50,353 bases of DNA, taken from the NCBI GenBank assembly GCA_945267035.1, contig CALYOS010000015.1, positions 1-50,353 of the forward strand, written 5' to 3'. The notes below the pieces were generated by a model. The model saw only the letters and a program-made list of their open reading frames with translations, did not search any database and had not been told where the DNA came from. The position numbers and the translations under genes are program-made. This DNA is from an uncultured Neisseriaceae bacterium (GTDB taxonomy: Bacteria > Pseudomonadota > Gammaproteobacteria > Burkholderiales > Neisseriaceae). Below are positions 19,805 through 29,924 of this stretch, in pieces; the first letter of the stretch is position 1, and the number at the start of each line of letters is the position of its first letter.

Positions 19805-20332
19805 TTAAAGATTAGGGTGGTGAAATATAGTGCTCAATCTGTCTATGTTTTCGTTAATACATGAATCATTTGCTTCAATAACCAAATGCGCTGTATCGCG
19901 ATATAAACTATCCCGTTGCGCATAAAGTTGCTGTAACTTATTTAACGGATCTGAAACTTGAAGTAGGGGACGGTTTTTGTCATGTTGAATGCGGGATAAG
20001 AGAATATGTGGAAGTGCATGTAAATAGACCACATAGCCATTTTTTTTTAGTTTATGCCGATTGTCTTCATGCAGAATCGTACCACCACCGGTAGCTATAA
20101 TAATATTTTCTAATTGAACCAGTTCATGAATAATGGCTCTTTCTCTAGAACGAAAGCCTTCTTCACCCTCCAATTCAAATATGGTAGGTATTGAAACACC
20201 AGTTCGCTCGCAAATAACCTGATCGCTATCATAAAAATCAAGTTGTAAAGTATTGGCAAGTTGCCTGCCTAAGGTTGTCTTACCCGCCCCCATTAAGCCA
20301 ACTAAAACTAAATTACCAGATCTATTGTTCAT
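19805..20332 (-). CDS. aroK: Shikimate kinase
   Basis: About 175 residues from the ATG at 20332, giving [20 protein letters not shown], which matches the family start. The frame continues upstream to ATGs at 20341 and 20368 and a TTG at 20377, none with a good ribosome site. Walker A is GLMGAGKTT, then [13 protein letters not shown] (shikimate-binding Asp), FRSRERAII and [10 protein letters not shown]. It phosphorylates shikimate at O3. Forms an aroK-aroB pair. The pilus operon lies upstream, separated by a terminator. Confidence 0.95.
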   Translation of the reverse strand: MNNRSGNLVLVGLMGAGKTTLGRQLANTLQLDFYDSDQVICERTGVSIPTIFELEGEEGFRSRERAIIHELVQLENIIIATGGGTILHEDNRHKLKKNGYVVYLHALPHILLSRIQHDKNRPLLQVSDPLNKLQQLYAQRDSLYRDTAHLVIEANDSCINENIDRLSTIFHHPNL

Positions 20333-20377
20333 ATGTCGCATTGTAACTGAGAGTGGATCTTTATGCATCTCTAGCAA

Positions 20378-20679
20378 AAAAAGCGTAGAAAATATTTCTG
20401 AATCAAATCTGATGCTGACTAATCAAATTAGAAATTATTGCAACCAAAATAAACAATAGTTCTACAGCTTTTATTTTATATATGCCATTTTGGAAGATAT
20501 CGACCTAAGCGTTTTATTCACCATTAATTCTGACTCTAACTTAAAGTAGAGCAACGGTTGAGAAGATATCATTAAACTTATAGTTTTCCAGCTTTGATGG
20601 CTTATAAGATTGAAGTAAAAAATTAGCAAAAAAAAGCTAGTCTGAAGTCCAGGCTAGCTTTGTGTTTTATTTATATAGT
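20378..20679. other. Intergenic region between pilQ and aroK
   Basis: About 300 nt, AT-rich, holding the pilQ terminator near its right end and presumably the aroK promoter. No gene seen. Confidence 0.4.
20632..20661 (-). terminator. Terminator of pilQ
   Basis: AAAGCTAGTCTG and CCAGGCTAGCTTT pair with one bulge. On the minus strand a run of T follows, about 20-45 nt after the pilQ stop. Confidence 0.8.
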
Positions 20680-22851
20680 TTAGTATTGTAAAGAATAGTC
20701 GTTACCTGATTCTACGATACGAGGAGTGATGAAAACCAACAGCTCGTTACGTTGATGAACTTTCTTCTTATATTTAAATAGATTACCAACGCCTGGAATG
20801 TCACCTAATAAAGGAACTTTGCTAGTACTATTTTCATTATTTTCGTTATAAATACCACCAATAATTAAAGTACCGCCATTTTCAATCATGGCTTGTGTCA
20901 CCACATTGCGTTTTTGCATACAGATATCGCCATTTCTTGTAATGGATGCATCTAAGTTTGTACAAGCAATAGGACGATCATTTTGTACATCCAAGGTCAT
21001 GATGATGTTACCATCTGGCGTAATATGCGGTACAACTTTTAAGCCCAAAACTGCATCTTTAAAGCTCACAGATGTACCACCGTTTGCTGCAGTCTCTTGG
21101 TAAGGTACCTCGTAACCAGATTCAATTTTCGCTTCTTTGCGATCCTGAGTTAGGACACGTGGTGACGAAATGATTTTACTTTTGCCTTCGGACTGAGATG
21201 CAGACAGTTCAAGTGCCAATGCCCCAGATGCGAATTCATGCACCAGTGACACGACAGAAGTCGGATTAGCCACACCAAGATTGATATTAGGGCTCATATT
21301 GAAGGCATTGCCGCCAGAAGGCTTTTGATTCAGGATTGAGCCATCGGTTGGTAACTGACCATTCCAGGTATTTTTGCCCCATTTAGAATAGCCGAACTTT
21401 GTACCTAGTTCACGTGCATAGCCATCAGTGGTTTCCACAATACGCGCTTCGATCAACACTTGCTGAGAAGGAACATCCGTTTGTGCAATAAGTTTTTCAA
21501 ATTTTTTAATGACTTGTTCAACATCGGTAATAATTAAGGTATTGGTACCTGGATCGGTCAAAGCGCTACCACGAGAGGATAAAATGGTTCTATCCGATCC
21601 CGTGCTATTACTACCTTGACTTAAGTTGAGAATTTTCTCGAAATCATCTACTTTACGATATTTTAATTTAAAACTTCGAGTAATGAGTACGCCTTTATAT
21701 TGGTTTTCTTGCTGAATACTTTCAATATTATTCTGTTCGGCTTGTGTAACAATGTTAATCACATTGCCATTACGCTTCATATAAAGATTTCTGGATTCTA
21801 ATACCAAGTCCAAAGCTTGATCCCAAGGTACATCTTTTAAAGATATCGTCATTTTCCCATTGACAGCATCACTGGCTACAATATTTGTGCCAGACTCTTT
21901 CGCCAAAATCTGTAAAATGGTGCGGACGTCAATATCTTGAAAGTCTAAAGATATTTTTCTGCCTTTAAAAGATTTGTTATGGGCTTGTAACGCTTGACTG
22001 GATTGGTCGATTTTATTATCGACTTTGATTACTAAGCTATTACCTTGTTTGAGTTGGTTATAATCCCAACTGCCCCGCATTTGCATACTTATTTCAGTAT
22101 CATTGCCAATTCGGCGTAATCTAACCGATTGAACTGGCGTGCTAAAATCTGCAACATCTAGATTGCGCTGTTGTTCTGCTTTAAGCGGTATATTTTTAAA
22201 TGTTAGTGTCAGACTACCTTGTTTTCGTTTGATGGTGGGTTCTACTCCACCAGATATGCCGGTTATTGAAATTAAACCACTGTCATTGGCGCCTTTTTTG
22301 AAATCTATATTGACTGAAGATGAATCTGTTGACACGATTCCATTGCCATTTGTATATGAACCATTATAGTTTTCGTTGTTAACAACAATGTTATTAGCTG
22401 GAGCATACGGAGACGGTACTGATGGTAAAGCGTTTTGTGGGTATTCGGATGTATTTTTAGTCTTTGCTGGCACTGACTGTTGTACATATATCCAAACTTC
22501 ATTGCCTTTAATTCGAGCATTGTATTGACCTGGCTGATTTAGAGATAGTAGAAGTCGAGTCCGATCCCCTGTCTGTCCTGCTTCAATTTGTTTAATCAAC
22601 TTATCATCAAATTTAAGTAAATTTTGTGGCAGAGATACGCCGGTTTTAGCGAAATCCAGGGCAATGCGAGCTGGGCTCTCGGTCGTAAAACCGCGTGGTA
22701 ATGCAACATCCTCATCAAACTGAATTTTAATTAAACGCTGTTGGTTAGGTAATGAGCCAAGGTTAATGGCTGTAATATTACCCGCCCAAATATTCTGACT
22801 CATCAGCCCTAGGCTTAATGTAGATAATAGAGATATGGTTTTGATTTTCAT
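20680..22851 (-). CDS. pilQ: Type IV pilus secretin PilQ
   Basis: 723 residues. A signal peptide (MKIKTISLLSTLSLGLMSQNIWA) is followed by two AMIN-type beta domains (about 25-110 and 180-275), an N0/STN domain (RKISLDFQDIDVRTILQILA), an N1/KH-like domain and the secretin core with KSKIISSPRVLTQDRKEAKI and VPLLGDIPGVGNLFKYKKK. It forms the outer-membrane pore for type IV pili and, in Neisseriaceae, for DNA uptake. A Thr/Asn/Pro-rich linker (about 130-180) replaces the small basic repeats known in some Neisseria. Last gene of pilMNOPQ. Confidence 0.97.
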   Translation of the reverse strand: MKIKTISLLSTLSLGLMSQNIWAGNITAINLGSLPNQQRLIKIQFDEDVALPRGFTTESPARIALDFAKTGVSLPQNLLKFDDKLIKQIEAGQTGDRTRLLLSLNQPGQYNARIKGNEVWIYVQQSVPAKTKNTSEYPQNALPSVPSPYAPANNIVVNNENYNGSYTNGNGIVSTDSSSVNIDFKKGANDSGLISITGISGGVEPTIKRKQGSLTLTFKNIPLKAEQQRNLDVADFSTPVQSVRLRRIGNDTEISMQMRGSWDYNQLKQGNSLVIKVDNKIDQSSQALQAHNKSFKGRKISLDFQDIDVRTILQILAKESGTNIVASDAVNGKMTISLKDVPWDQALDLVLESRNLYMKRNGNVINIVTQAEQNNIESIQQENQYKGVLITRSFKLKYRKVDDFEKILNLSQGSNSTGSDRTILSSRGSALTDPGTNTLIITDVEQVIKKFEKLIAQTDVPSQQVLIEARIVETTDGYARELGTKFGYSKWGKNTWNGQLPTDGSILNQKPSGGNAFNMSPNINLGVANPTSVVSLVHEFASGALALELSASQSEGKSKIISSPRVLTQDRKEAKIESGYEVPYQETAANGGTSVSFKDAVLGLKVVPHITPDGNIIMTLDVQNDRPIACTNLDASITRNGDICMQKRNVVTQAMIENGGTLIIGGIYNENNENSTSKVPLLGDIPGVGNLFKYKKKVHQRNELLVFITPRIVESGNDYSLQY

Positions 22852-22917
22852 GTTAATACCTTATGATTTAAAGCTTAAATATATTTTTGGGATTTGCCGA
22901 TATAAACCACATTAAGC

Positions 22918-23421
22918 CTAGTTAGCTTGTAACGGCAAACTATTTTTTCTGTCAATCCATCTTCCAGTGGCATCTTCAATTGATTCATTAAGAATAATCT
23001 CATCGCTGGTGATGGCGATAATACGACCATAATCTTGCCCGAGATAATTACCGATTTTAACGGTATAGACATGACCATTTGCTTCAATAAAGGCTGATGG
23101 TGATCTATCTTTACTATTGATCATGCCTACGTAACGAAGTTTTTCTAGTGGTAATTCTTCCAAAACTTCTTTGGGTCTGTTTGTATCAGGCGCATCGGTG
23201 CTCTGTATTCCTGCTTTCAGTCTAGCTGGATCAAACATATTGTACCGAGGTTGAGGTGGAGGAGTATATGATGGTTGCAGATTCAGCTTTGTGTATTGAG
23301 GTTTAGCCAAATTTGTTTTCGCTTGTTGGCTCGTCTCATTCATCCAGTTTTGCAAGTCTTCATTGGTTTCAGAACAGGCGCCTACTGTAAAAAGACAAGC
23401 CCATAATAGGTATTTGTTCAT
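22918..23421 (-). CDS. pilP: Type IV pilus lipoprotein PilP
   Basis: 167 residues with a lipoprotein signal ending in VGAC (C16), a proline-rich linker (about 48-62) and a C-terminal beta domain (LEKLRYVGMINSKDRSPSAF to the end) that contacts PilQ. PilP links the inner-membrane PilN/PilO complex to the secretin. Overlap with neighbours is absent. It lies 60 nt after pilO and 66 nt before pilQ. Confidence 0.94.
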   Translation of the reverse strand: MNKYLLWACLFTVGACSETNEDLQNWMNETSQQAKTNLAKPQYTKLNLQPSYTPPPQPRYNMFDPARLKAGIQSTDAPDTNRPKEVLEELPLEKLRYVGMINSKDRSPSAFIEANGHVYTVKIGNYLGQDYGRIIAITSDEIILNESIEDATGRWIDRKNSLPLQAN

Positions 23422-23481
23422 AATTAATCCATGGTTTTAAGTAGTAAATTTAGATGTCGGTTAATTCGATGTTTACTACTT

Positions 23482-24117
23482 TTATTTTTTTGCAGATTGC
23501 CCTTGAATTTCATTGTCGTTTAAGGCTTTATAAGTATTCGCTACTGCGACAAGGGTAAATTTGTCATCTTTTCCATTTCGATTCAAAACAATGGAGTTAA
23601 TGGTAACAATGCGTGATAATTTTCCAATATCTCGGACAAACTGTGTAATCTGATTATAATCGCCAGTTATGGTGATATTGTAGGGTAAAGTTTCTATGAC
23701 TTGTTGCCCTTGACCATCAGCAGAATTGGTATGAATAGCGGGTGCAGGTGTAATGCTTTCCATTGCCAGCCCATTTTTACTGGCACATTCATGCAATTCT
23801 TGTAAAAGATTCGGAATTTCGGCTGTGGTTGGCAGTTGTTTTAATAGTACTTGAAATAATCCATTGATCTGATCCAGTTCAGCTTTTAATTTATCCAAAT
23901 TAGCAGCTTTTGCACTTTTATCAACATAACTTTCTTTCAGAGTTTCCTCTTCTTGTTTCAATTGATTAATTCTTTCGCTAGAATCACTATAGATAAAAAG
24001 ATAGGCTAAAATCACGATGACTACAATAATGACTGCACCCATTCCTAACTGGACGAGACGACTTTGATAAGGCAGATTTTTAAAATCTATCGCTTTAATA
24101 TTAATGTTTTTGGCCAT
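23482..24117 (-). CDS. pilO: Type IV pilus inner-membrane protein PilO
   Basis: About 211 residues from the ATG at 24117, which has GGAG 9 nt upstream. An ATG at 24132 overlaps the pilN stop by one base and is the alternative. One membrane segment (VIIVVIVILAYLFIY), a coiled coil (about 55-90) and a ferredoxin-like periplasmic domain ending with VNSIVLN-type strands. It pairs with PilN to align the assembly complex. Confidence 0.93.
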   Translation of the reverse strand: MAKNINIKAIDFKNLPYQSRLVQLGMGAVIIVVIVILAYLFIYSDSSERINQLKQEEETLKESYVDKSAKAANLDKLKAELDQINGLFQVLLKQLPTTAEIPNLLQELHECASKNGLAMESITPAPAIHTNSADGQGQQVIETLPYNITITGDYNQITQFVRDIGKLSRIVTINSIVLNRNGKDDKFTLVAVANTYKALNDNEIQGQSAKK

Positions 24118-24131
24118 GTTGCGCTGCTCCA

Positions 24132-24824
24132 TTAATTAGACGCTGCTGTTGTTGGTGCACTAGCTGGTATTTCACCGCTAGCTGATAAAGTCTCACTTGA
24201 AGCTACCTGAACATCTTGATTGTTATTAGCTGAGTTTGAGTTGATATCAGCAGCTTGTTCTTGCTGTAAAGCTTCAAGTTGACCAGGGTTATTATTCAAT
24301 TCAACTTTTAAAGTGAACTCTTGCAGATTATTAACACGTTTCATGTTAAGTAATTGTGGTGTACCAAATAGTCTACCTGGAAGGGCTGACATGAAATTTG
24401 CGATACGAGTTTCGCTATAGGCTCTGCCCGTAATGATATAGGTAGACGGATTTTGTGCTGCAATGCTGGTTATATACAAACCTAATGGGGTGAGTGTGTT
24501 TAGTGTGTCCAGGATATAAGCAGCTTCAAAACGTCTGTTAGATAATTCTTCAACCTTCTTTTGTCGAGCAATAAAATTATCACGTTGTTGATTAAGCATA
24601 GCGATCTGATCAATTTCATCATTCAGTTTTTTGATACCATCTTGAAGATCTTGTACTCGTTGTTGTTGGCTACTAATCATGGTATCAATCACAAAATAGC
24701 CGAAGCTGGCTAAACCGATGCCTATCAATGCAGCTGCTAGCATAATGGTTTGAAACTGTTTCTTCTTTTTAGCCAGCAAAGCTTCACGATATGGAAGTAA
24801 ATTTATTTTAATCAATGGCAGCAT
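24132..24824 (-). CDS. pilN: Type IV pilus inner-membrane protein PilN
   Basis: 230 residues. The cytoplasmic N-terminus has the PilM-docking motif INLLPYREALLAKKKKQ (about residues 7-23), followed by one membrane segment (IMLAAALIGIGLASFGYFVI), a coiled coil and a periplasmic domain. The Asn/Gln/Ser-rich tail of about 45 residues is longer than I recall for the family. AAGGA precedes the ATG at 6 nt. The start lies 1 nt after the pilM stop, so the two are coupled. Confidence 0.94.
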   Translation of the reverse strand: MLPLIKINLLPYREALLAKKKKQFQTIMLAAALIGIGLASFGYFVIDTMISSQQQRVQDLQDGIKKLNDEIDQIAMLNQQRDNFIARQKKVEELSNRRFEAAYILDTLNTLTPLGLYITSIAAQNPSTYIITGRAYSETRIANFMSALPGRLFGTPQLLNMKRVNNLQEFTLKVELNNNPGQLEALQQEQAADINSNSANNNQDVQVASSETLSASGEIPASAPTTAASN

Positions 24825-24825
24825 T

Positions 24826-25914
24826 TTATAATCCTTGTACGGCTAATCCAAAAGCAACGGTTAATAAACCGCATTGTTGGTGCAATTTTCCATCATCAAT
24901 TCTGTTGTCATTTTGCGCTATGAGCACTGGATTGAGAAATTGGGTAGAAATATTGGTTTGCTGTTTTACTTCTCTTGCAAAATCATTGGCATGATTATCT
25001 TCAAAACCAAATACCATGATTTCTTCTATATCGTTTTCCTGACTGGCTGAAGTGAAATAGAACTGTAAAACCCTTTGTATTTCTTGTGTAAACTGTTGTT
25101 TAAATGGCTCAATGACTGTTTTGTCATAGTCTTCAGGTTTTGAGTTTCTAAACAATACATCCCATGCTTCATCGTCTGTAAGCTGATAATTGCGTCTTAT
25201 TGACTGGATTAAGTGCTCATAACCAATACTCATTTCCTGTTTATACAACATAACACTATTACGCATTATAATGGCTTGAGTTCCATTTAAATCAATGTTA
25301 AACACCGCGACGCATTGATCAGCTAATTGAGGTTGTTCCGCGTTAATGAAGCCAATTGCTGCATTCATGATGGCGACTAAATCAACGTCCATTTGCGTAG
25401 GTGTGATATCTGCATCTGCAAACACATCCATGATCAGGTTAACATCTTCGCGTTTGGCGCTGACCAGCATGACTTGTTCAATACCTTCAGCATCGGTCAT
25501 GATGTTTTGGTAATCATAGCTGGCTTCATCCAAGGATTCATACTGACTTAATTCCATCATGACTTGTTCTTCTTCGGTATACTCCAGATCTGGGTCATGT
25601 GAAATAACTTGGATGTTGGTTAACTTTTGTGGAATGGAGACGATAATATTTTTACAATTACTTTGCAGTCGATCTTTTGCTTGTTGTAAATGAGCAACAA
25701 ATTCATTATGATCTTCGATACTACCGTTATCGATAATATTTTTAGGTAAAGGCACAATAACGTATTTTTCGAGATAAAATTGATTTAAACTGCGAGCACT
25801 CAATAACACCATATTGATACTTTTGTCAGTGAAATTGATACCCAGAGATTGCCTCGAAGAAGCTGTTACCACCTTCTTATTCTTTGAATTTTGTTTAAAT
25901 TTTTTCACTTTCAT
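24826..25914 (-). CDS. pilM: Type IV pilus assembly protein PilM (actin-like)
   Basis: 362 residues. FtsA/actin-like cytoplasmic ATPase fold: LGINFTDKSINMVLLS (phosphate 1), VAVFNIDLNGTQAIIM (phosphate 2 region) and EEIMVFGFEDNH. PilM binds the PilN N-terminus and forms the cytoplasmic ring of the pilus machine. The N-terminal 22 residues are strongly basic and longer than usual. First gene of pilMNOPQ, divergent from ponA across 139 nt, as in other Neisseriaceae and pseudomonads. Confidence 0.95.
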   Translation of the reverse strand: MKVKKFKQNSKNKKVVTASSRQSLGINFTDKSINMVLLSARSLNQFYLEKYVIVPLPKNIIDNGSIEDHNEFVAHLQQAKDRLQSNCKNIIVSIPQKLTNIQVISHDPDLEYTEEEQVMMELSQYESLDEASYDYQNIMTDAEGIEQVMLVSAKREDVNLIMDVFADADITPTQMDVDLVAIMNAAIGFINAEQPQLADQCVAVFNIDLNGTQAIIMRNSVMLYKQEMSIGYEHLIQSIRRNYQLTDDEAWDVLFRNSKPEDYDKTVIEPFKQQFTQEIQRVLQFYFTSASQENDIEEIMVFGFEDNHANDFAREVKQQTNISTQFLNPVLIAQNDNRIDDGKLHQQCGLLTVAFGLAVQGL

Positions 25915-26053
25915 GAAAGGACTTTCTGTCTTGTAATTAATTAAGTGATACTAACTGTTCAAGGATTAAAGGTTGCATTTCTAACACAATTAGATACAAA
26001 GTTTACTTTATTTTTAATATATTTCGCAGCCATTAAATGAAATTTAATTAACT

Positions 26054-28426
26054 ATGATTAAAAAAATACTACTTTCTGCTATCGGTTTGTTTGTTGGTCT
26101 AGGACTTTTTGCTATAGGTCTGGTGGCCATTGCTGTATTTGTAACTTATCCGAAGCTACCTTCGTTGGAAGCAGTTACGCATTATCAGCCTAAAATGCCC
26201 ATGGAAATTTATTCTTCAGACGGCAAACTTTTGGGTCAATTTGGTGAAGAACGCCGGGCGTTCACCAAGATTGAGGATTTTCCTCAGGTTCTTAAAGATG
26301 CAGTTGTTGCTGCTGAAGATAAGCGGTTTTATGAACACGGTGGTGTTGATGTGATTGGTATTGCCCGTGCATTAATCATGAATATGACCGGTGGAGTGCA
26401 GTCTGGTGCCAGTACAATTACGCAACAGGTAGCCAGAAATTTCTATCTGACTAACGAACGTACTTACACACGTAAATTTAACGAAGCACTACTTGCCTAT
26501 AAAATTGAGCAGCATTTAACTAAAGATCAAATTCTAGAACTGTATTTTAATCAGATTTATCTTGGTCAACGATCTTATGGTTTCACTGCTGCAGCACAAG
26601 TATATTTCAATAAACCGGTGCAAAATTTGGATTTGGCTGAAGCCACAATCTTAGCCGGATTGCCAAAAGCGCCTTCTACTTTTAATCCTATTGTTAATCC
26701 GAAAAGAGCCAAACTACGTCAGCGCTATATTCTTAATAATATGGTGGAACTGGGTAAGATTACTCAGGCACAGGCTGATGCGGCTTTCAATGAACCTTTG
26801 CATTATCAACATTATCAACAACCCATAAATCAAAATGCGTTGTATGTTGCAGAAATGGTTCGTCAGCAAATGATTGAGAAATATGGGGATGCGGCCTACA
26901 CGCAAGGTTTCCGCGTATATACTACTGTTGATTCTCAGGAACAAGCTGTCGCGACTCAGGCTTTGAGAAAAGTTTTGGCCAATTATGATAGAGGCTCTGC
27001 TTATCGTGGCGCAGAGGGTTTTTTTGATTTAAGTAAAATTCCTGAAGATAGTCGGGTTGAAGAGATTGAGCAATTTTTGGTTTACAGATCGCCTGTAGAT
27101 GGGATGGTACCGGCAGTGGTAACGGCGATTAATTCCAATTCGATTGCGGTATATATCGGTGGAATTGGCGAGGTGAAGATAACTGGAAATAGCTTTAACT
27201 GGATAAAACGCGCAATCAATAATCAGTCTATGGGCGAAAATGCGCTTAAGGTGGGCTCTGTGGTACATGTTCGCGGAGATGGTAAAAACTACCGCGTTGT
27301 ACAGCAGCCTGAATTACAAGGTGCCTTAGTGGCTATAGATGCGCAAAGCGGAGCGGTAAAAGCTTTAGTTGGTGGATATGATTTTAATCGCCGTAAGTTC
27401 AATCGAGCTACTCAAGCAAAACGTCAGCCTGGATCATCATTCAAACCCTTTATTTATTCAGCAGGGATCTCTAAAGGGTTTACTATGTCAACGATGGTCA
27501 ATGATGCCCCAATTTCAATACCGGGGATGGGGCCTGGAGGTCGGGCTTGGACGCCTAAAAACTCAGACGGTCGCTATGCAGGTTTTATCACTTTAAGACA
27601 AGCATTGACGGCATCTAAAAATATGGTCTCTATCAGGGTATTGATGGCTGTAGGTGTTGATTACGCTAAGCAATATGTTCAAAGATTTGGATTTAAGGCT
27701 GATCAAATTCCAGCAAGTTTATCTATGGCTTTAGGAAGTGGAGAAGTCACTCCCATGCAAATGGCAGAGGGATATGCAGTTTTTGCTAATGGTGGTTATA
27801 AAGTATCCAATTATGTGATCGATAAGATTTACGATAGTAATAATAATTTGCGTGCACAAATGCAACCTTTGGTTGCCAAGAAAAATGCACCTTTGGCGAT
27901 TGATCCGCGCAATGCTTTTGTTTTGTATCACATGATGATGGATGTGGTGAATTTCGGTACTGCACGCCAAGCCAGTTCTCTAGGTAGAAGTGACATCGCG
28001 GGTAAAACCGGAACCACTAATAACAATAAAGATGCCTGGTTTGTTGGTTTTAATCCTAATTTAGTTACCGCTGTTTATATTGGCTTTGATCGTCCGCGCA
28101 GTATGGGACGTTCTGCTTTCGGTGGTACGATAGCGCTGCCAGTATGGCTTGAATATATGCGTTATGCTCTTAAAGGTCAGCCAAATGTTAAGATGCCAGT
28201 TCCGGCAGGAATGGTTCAACGAGGTCGAGATTATTACCTTAATGAGTTCCAATCTACTAATCCTGATTTACCTCTGGATAATCGTGCAGATGGTCCCGTG
28301 AATGGTGGTGGAAGTGAGGATGATGGAGGTAGTGATAACCCTGACGATGGTTCAACCGATCTAGTATCACCGACACCATCTCCTGCACAGCCAGGTCAAA
28401 ATGCTCCGCTGGACTCTTTGTTCTAG
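26054..28426 (+). CDS. ponA: Penicillin-binding protein 1A (bifunctional)
   Basis: 790 residues. One membrane anchor (residues 4-30). The glycosyltransferase domain has VVAAEDKRFYEHGGVD (catalytic E88) and GASTITQQVARNF. An OB-like inserted domain (about 300-410) is followed by the transpeptidase with PGSSFKPF (nucleophile S461), SKN in TASKNMVS and GKTGTT (K651). It polymerises and crosslinks peptidoglycan. The C-terminus is a low-complexity Gly/Asp/Pro tail. A terminator follows. Beside pilM, as in N. meningitidis. Confidence 0.97.
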   Translation: MIKKILLSAIGLFVGLGLFAIGLVAIAVFVTYPKLPSLEAVTHYQPKMPMEIYSSDGKLLGQFGEERRAFTKIEDFPQVLKDAVVAAEDKRFYEHGGVDVIGIARALIMNMTGGVQSGASTITQQVARNFYLTNERTYTRKFNEALLAYKIEQHLTKDQILELYFNQIYLGQRSYGFTAAAQVYFNKPVQNLDLAEATILAGLPKAPSTFNPIVNPKRAKLRQRYILNNMVELGKITQAQADAAFNEPLHYQHYQQPINQNALYVAEMVRQQMIEKYGDAAYTQGFRVYTTVDSQEQAVATQALRKVLANYDRGSAYRGAEGFFDLSKIPEDSRVEEIEQFLVYRSPVDGMVPAVVTAINSNSIAVYIGGIGEVKITGNSFNWIKRAINNQSMGENALKVGSVVHVRGDGKNYRVVQQPELQGALVAIDAQSGAVKALVGGYDFNRRKFNRATQAKRQPGSSFKPFIYSAGISKGFTMSTMVNDAPISIPGMGPGGRAWTPKNSDGRYAGFITLRQALTASKNMVSIRVLMAVGVDYAKQYVQRFGFKADQIPASLSMALGSGEVTPMQMAEGYAVFANGGYKVSNYVIDKIYDSNNNLRAQMQPLVAKKNAPLAIDPRNAFVLYHMMMDVVNFGTARQASSLGRSDIAGKTGTTNNNKDAWFVGFNPNLVTAVYIGFDRPRSMGRSAFGGTIALPVWLEYMRYALKGQPNVKMPVPAGMVQRGRDYYLNEFQSTNPDLPLDNRADGPVNGGGSEDDGGSDNPDDGSTDLVSPTPSPAQPGQNAPLDSLF

Positions 28427-28450
28427 TTTTTTGAGGCTTTTTGTTTATGT

Positions 28451-28486
28451 AACAGGTAATCTGAAAGAGATTACCTGTTTTTTTAT
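28451..28486 (+). terminator. Terminator of ponA
   Basis: Perfect 12-bp stem AACAGGTAATCT (28451-28462)/AGATTACCTGTT (28468-28479) with a 5-nt loop and T8 tail. Confidence 0.93.
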
Positions 28487-28676
28487 CTATGAGGTCATTA
28501 TTCCAGTTTTATTTGATAGCCGTTGCTAGGTGTTGATTGTCAGGATTCTGATGCAGGTATATTTTAAGGATAAGATTTTATCGGCTTCAATGGAGTCAAT
28601 TGAGAATAACTTTTCGGGAAGAGTTGCGATCTACTGATTGAATTTTAAGTAAGTTTAAATTGAGATTTTGTGGTTT

Positions 28677-28774
28677 TAAATTGATCAATTTTGTTATTAA
28701 TAATCTGTTTATTTATAGCAGATATTATTTAATTTTTTGGTTAAATTGATCAATATTATGCTTTAATATTAAAG
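28677..28774. promoter_or_regulatory. Repeated palindromes upstream of ppk2
   Basis: TAAATTGATCAAT occurs at 28677 and again at 28742, 65 bp apart, each centred on the palindrome ATTGATCAAT. A third palindrome CTTTAATATTAAAG lies at 28761-28774. All are 70-165 nt before the ppk2 start. They look like paired operators, with regulator unknown. Confidence 0.45.
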
Positions 28775-28841
28775 TATATTGTGATTAAATATTAATAATT
28801 TAAAAATAATTTAAATGTATTTTGAGGTGGGAGGATTGAAA

Positions 28842-29777
28842 ATGAGTGAGCATGCTATTCCATTATCTCAGCAAGTTGAGATAGATTCAGGATCAACAAA
28901 TTCATCGTTGCCAGTGTTTGAAAATAGTGTGCTTAAATACTCTGGAAAACGAATTAGTGATGAAGATTCCTGCTACGCACCTTTACCAGAAAGTTATCCT
29001 TATCGAACACGAATGCGGCGCACGACTTATGAAAAAGAAAAGGCGAAATTGCAAATAGAGCTTTTAAAAGTGCAGAGTTGGGTTAAGGAATGCGGGCAAA
29101 AAATTGTTGCTTTGTTTGAGGGCAGGGATGCTGCAGGTAAGGGAGGAACGATTAAACGTTTTATGGAACATTTGAATCCTCGTGGTGCCAGAGTGGTAGC
29201 TTTGGAAAAACCTTCTGAAACTGAGCGAGGACAATGGTATTTTCAACGTTATATTGAGCGTTTACCTACAAATGGTGAAATCGTTTTTTTTGATCGTTCC
29301 TGGTATAACCGTGCAGGTGTTGAAAGGGTTATGGGATTTTGTCAGCCACATGAGTATCTGCAATTCATGCGTCAAACACCTGAGTTGGAAAGAATGCTGG
29401 TAAATAGTGGCATACATTTGTTCAAATTTTGGTTTTCGGTATCGCGGGATGAGCAGCTACGGCGATTTATTTCCCGTCGAGATGATCCGTTAAAGCATTG
29501 GAAGTTGTCACCAGTAGATATACAATCTTTGGATCGTTGGGACGATTATACTGCCGCTAAAAATGATATGTTTTTTCATACTCATACCGGCGACGCGCCA
29601 TGGACTGTGATTAAATCTGATGATAAGAAGAGAGCAAGAATTAATTGCATACGTCATTTTCTATCCCAATTGGATTATCCAAATAAGGATATTAAAGCGA
29701 TTGGAACGGTGGATAATTTGATTGTGTTACAACCCCAAACTCAATTCAAGATTTCTACTGATACTCATATTGGTTAA
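28842..29777 (+). CDS. ppk2: Polyphosphate kinase 2 (PPK2 family)
   Basis: About 311 residues from the ATG at 28842, chosen because GGAGG lies 7 nt upstream (an ATG at 28815 has none). Single PPK2 domain: Walker A GRDAAGKGG (94-102), KPSETERGQWYFQRY, Walker B/lid FFDRSWYNRAGVERV and RRDDPLKHWKLSP. The enzyme transfers phosphate between polyphosphate and nucleotides, usually forming ATP or GTP from the diphosphate. The preceding palindromes suggest its own control. It complements ppx in this window. Confidence 0.95.
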   Translation: MSEHAIPLSQQVEIDSGSTNSSLPVFENSVLKYSGKRISDEDSCYAPLPESYPYRTRMRRTTYEKEKAKLQIELLKVQSWVKECGQKIVALFEGRDAAGKGGTIKRFMEHLNPRGARVVALEKPSETERGQWYFQRYIERLPTNGEIVFFDRSWYNRAGVERVMGFCQPHEYLQFMRQTPELERMLVNSGIHLFKFWFSVSRDEQLRRFISRRDDPLKHWKLSPVDIQSLDRWDDYTAAKNDMFFHTHTGDAPWTVIKSDDKKRARINCIRHFLSQLDYPNKDIKAIGTVDNLIVLQPQTQFKISTDTHIG

Positions 29778-29924
29778 GCGGAAACTTATTTATTTCTACT
29801 GTAATAGGATTAGTGTTGATTAGTGTATCTGTAATTGAAATTATATTTTGCTAAATCTTATCTATGTGTATGATGTGGTCTGCACCCTATTTTAAGTTAA
29901 ATTGTCTTTTTAGAAGTTTGTTGT

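Larger units (their letters stand above)
28427..28841. other. AT-rich regulatory region upstream of ppk2
   Basis: About 415 nt without a gene. It holds the ponA terminator and, from 28677 on, three palindromes listed separately. Base composition falls below 25 percent GC towards ppk2. Confidence 0.5.

Noticed and set aside
28743-28757. TTGATCAATATT as an FNR box
   Set aside because: The half-sites TTGAT and ATCAA overlap instead of being separated by four bases, so the FNR spacing is not met.
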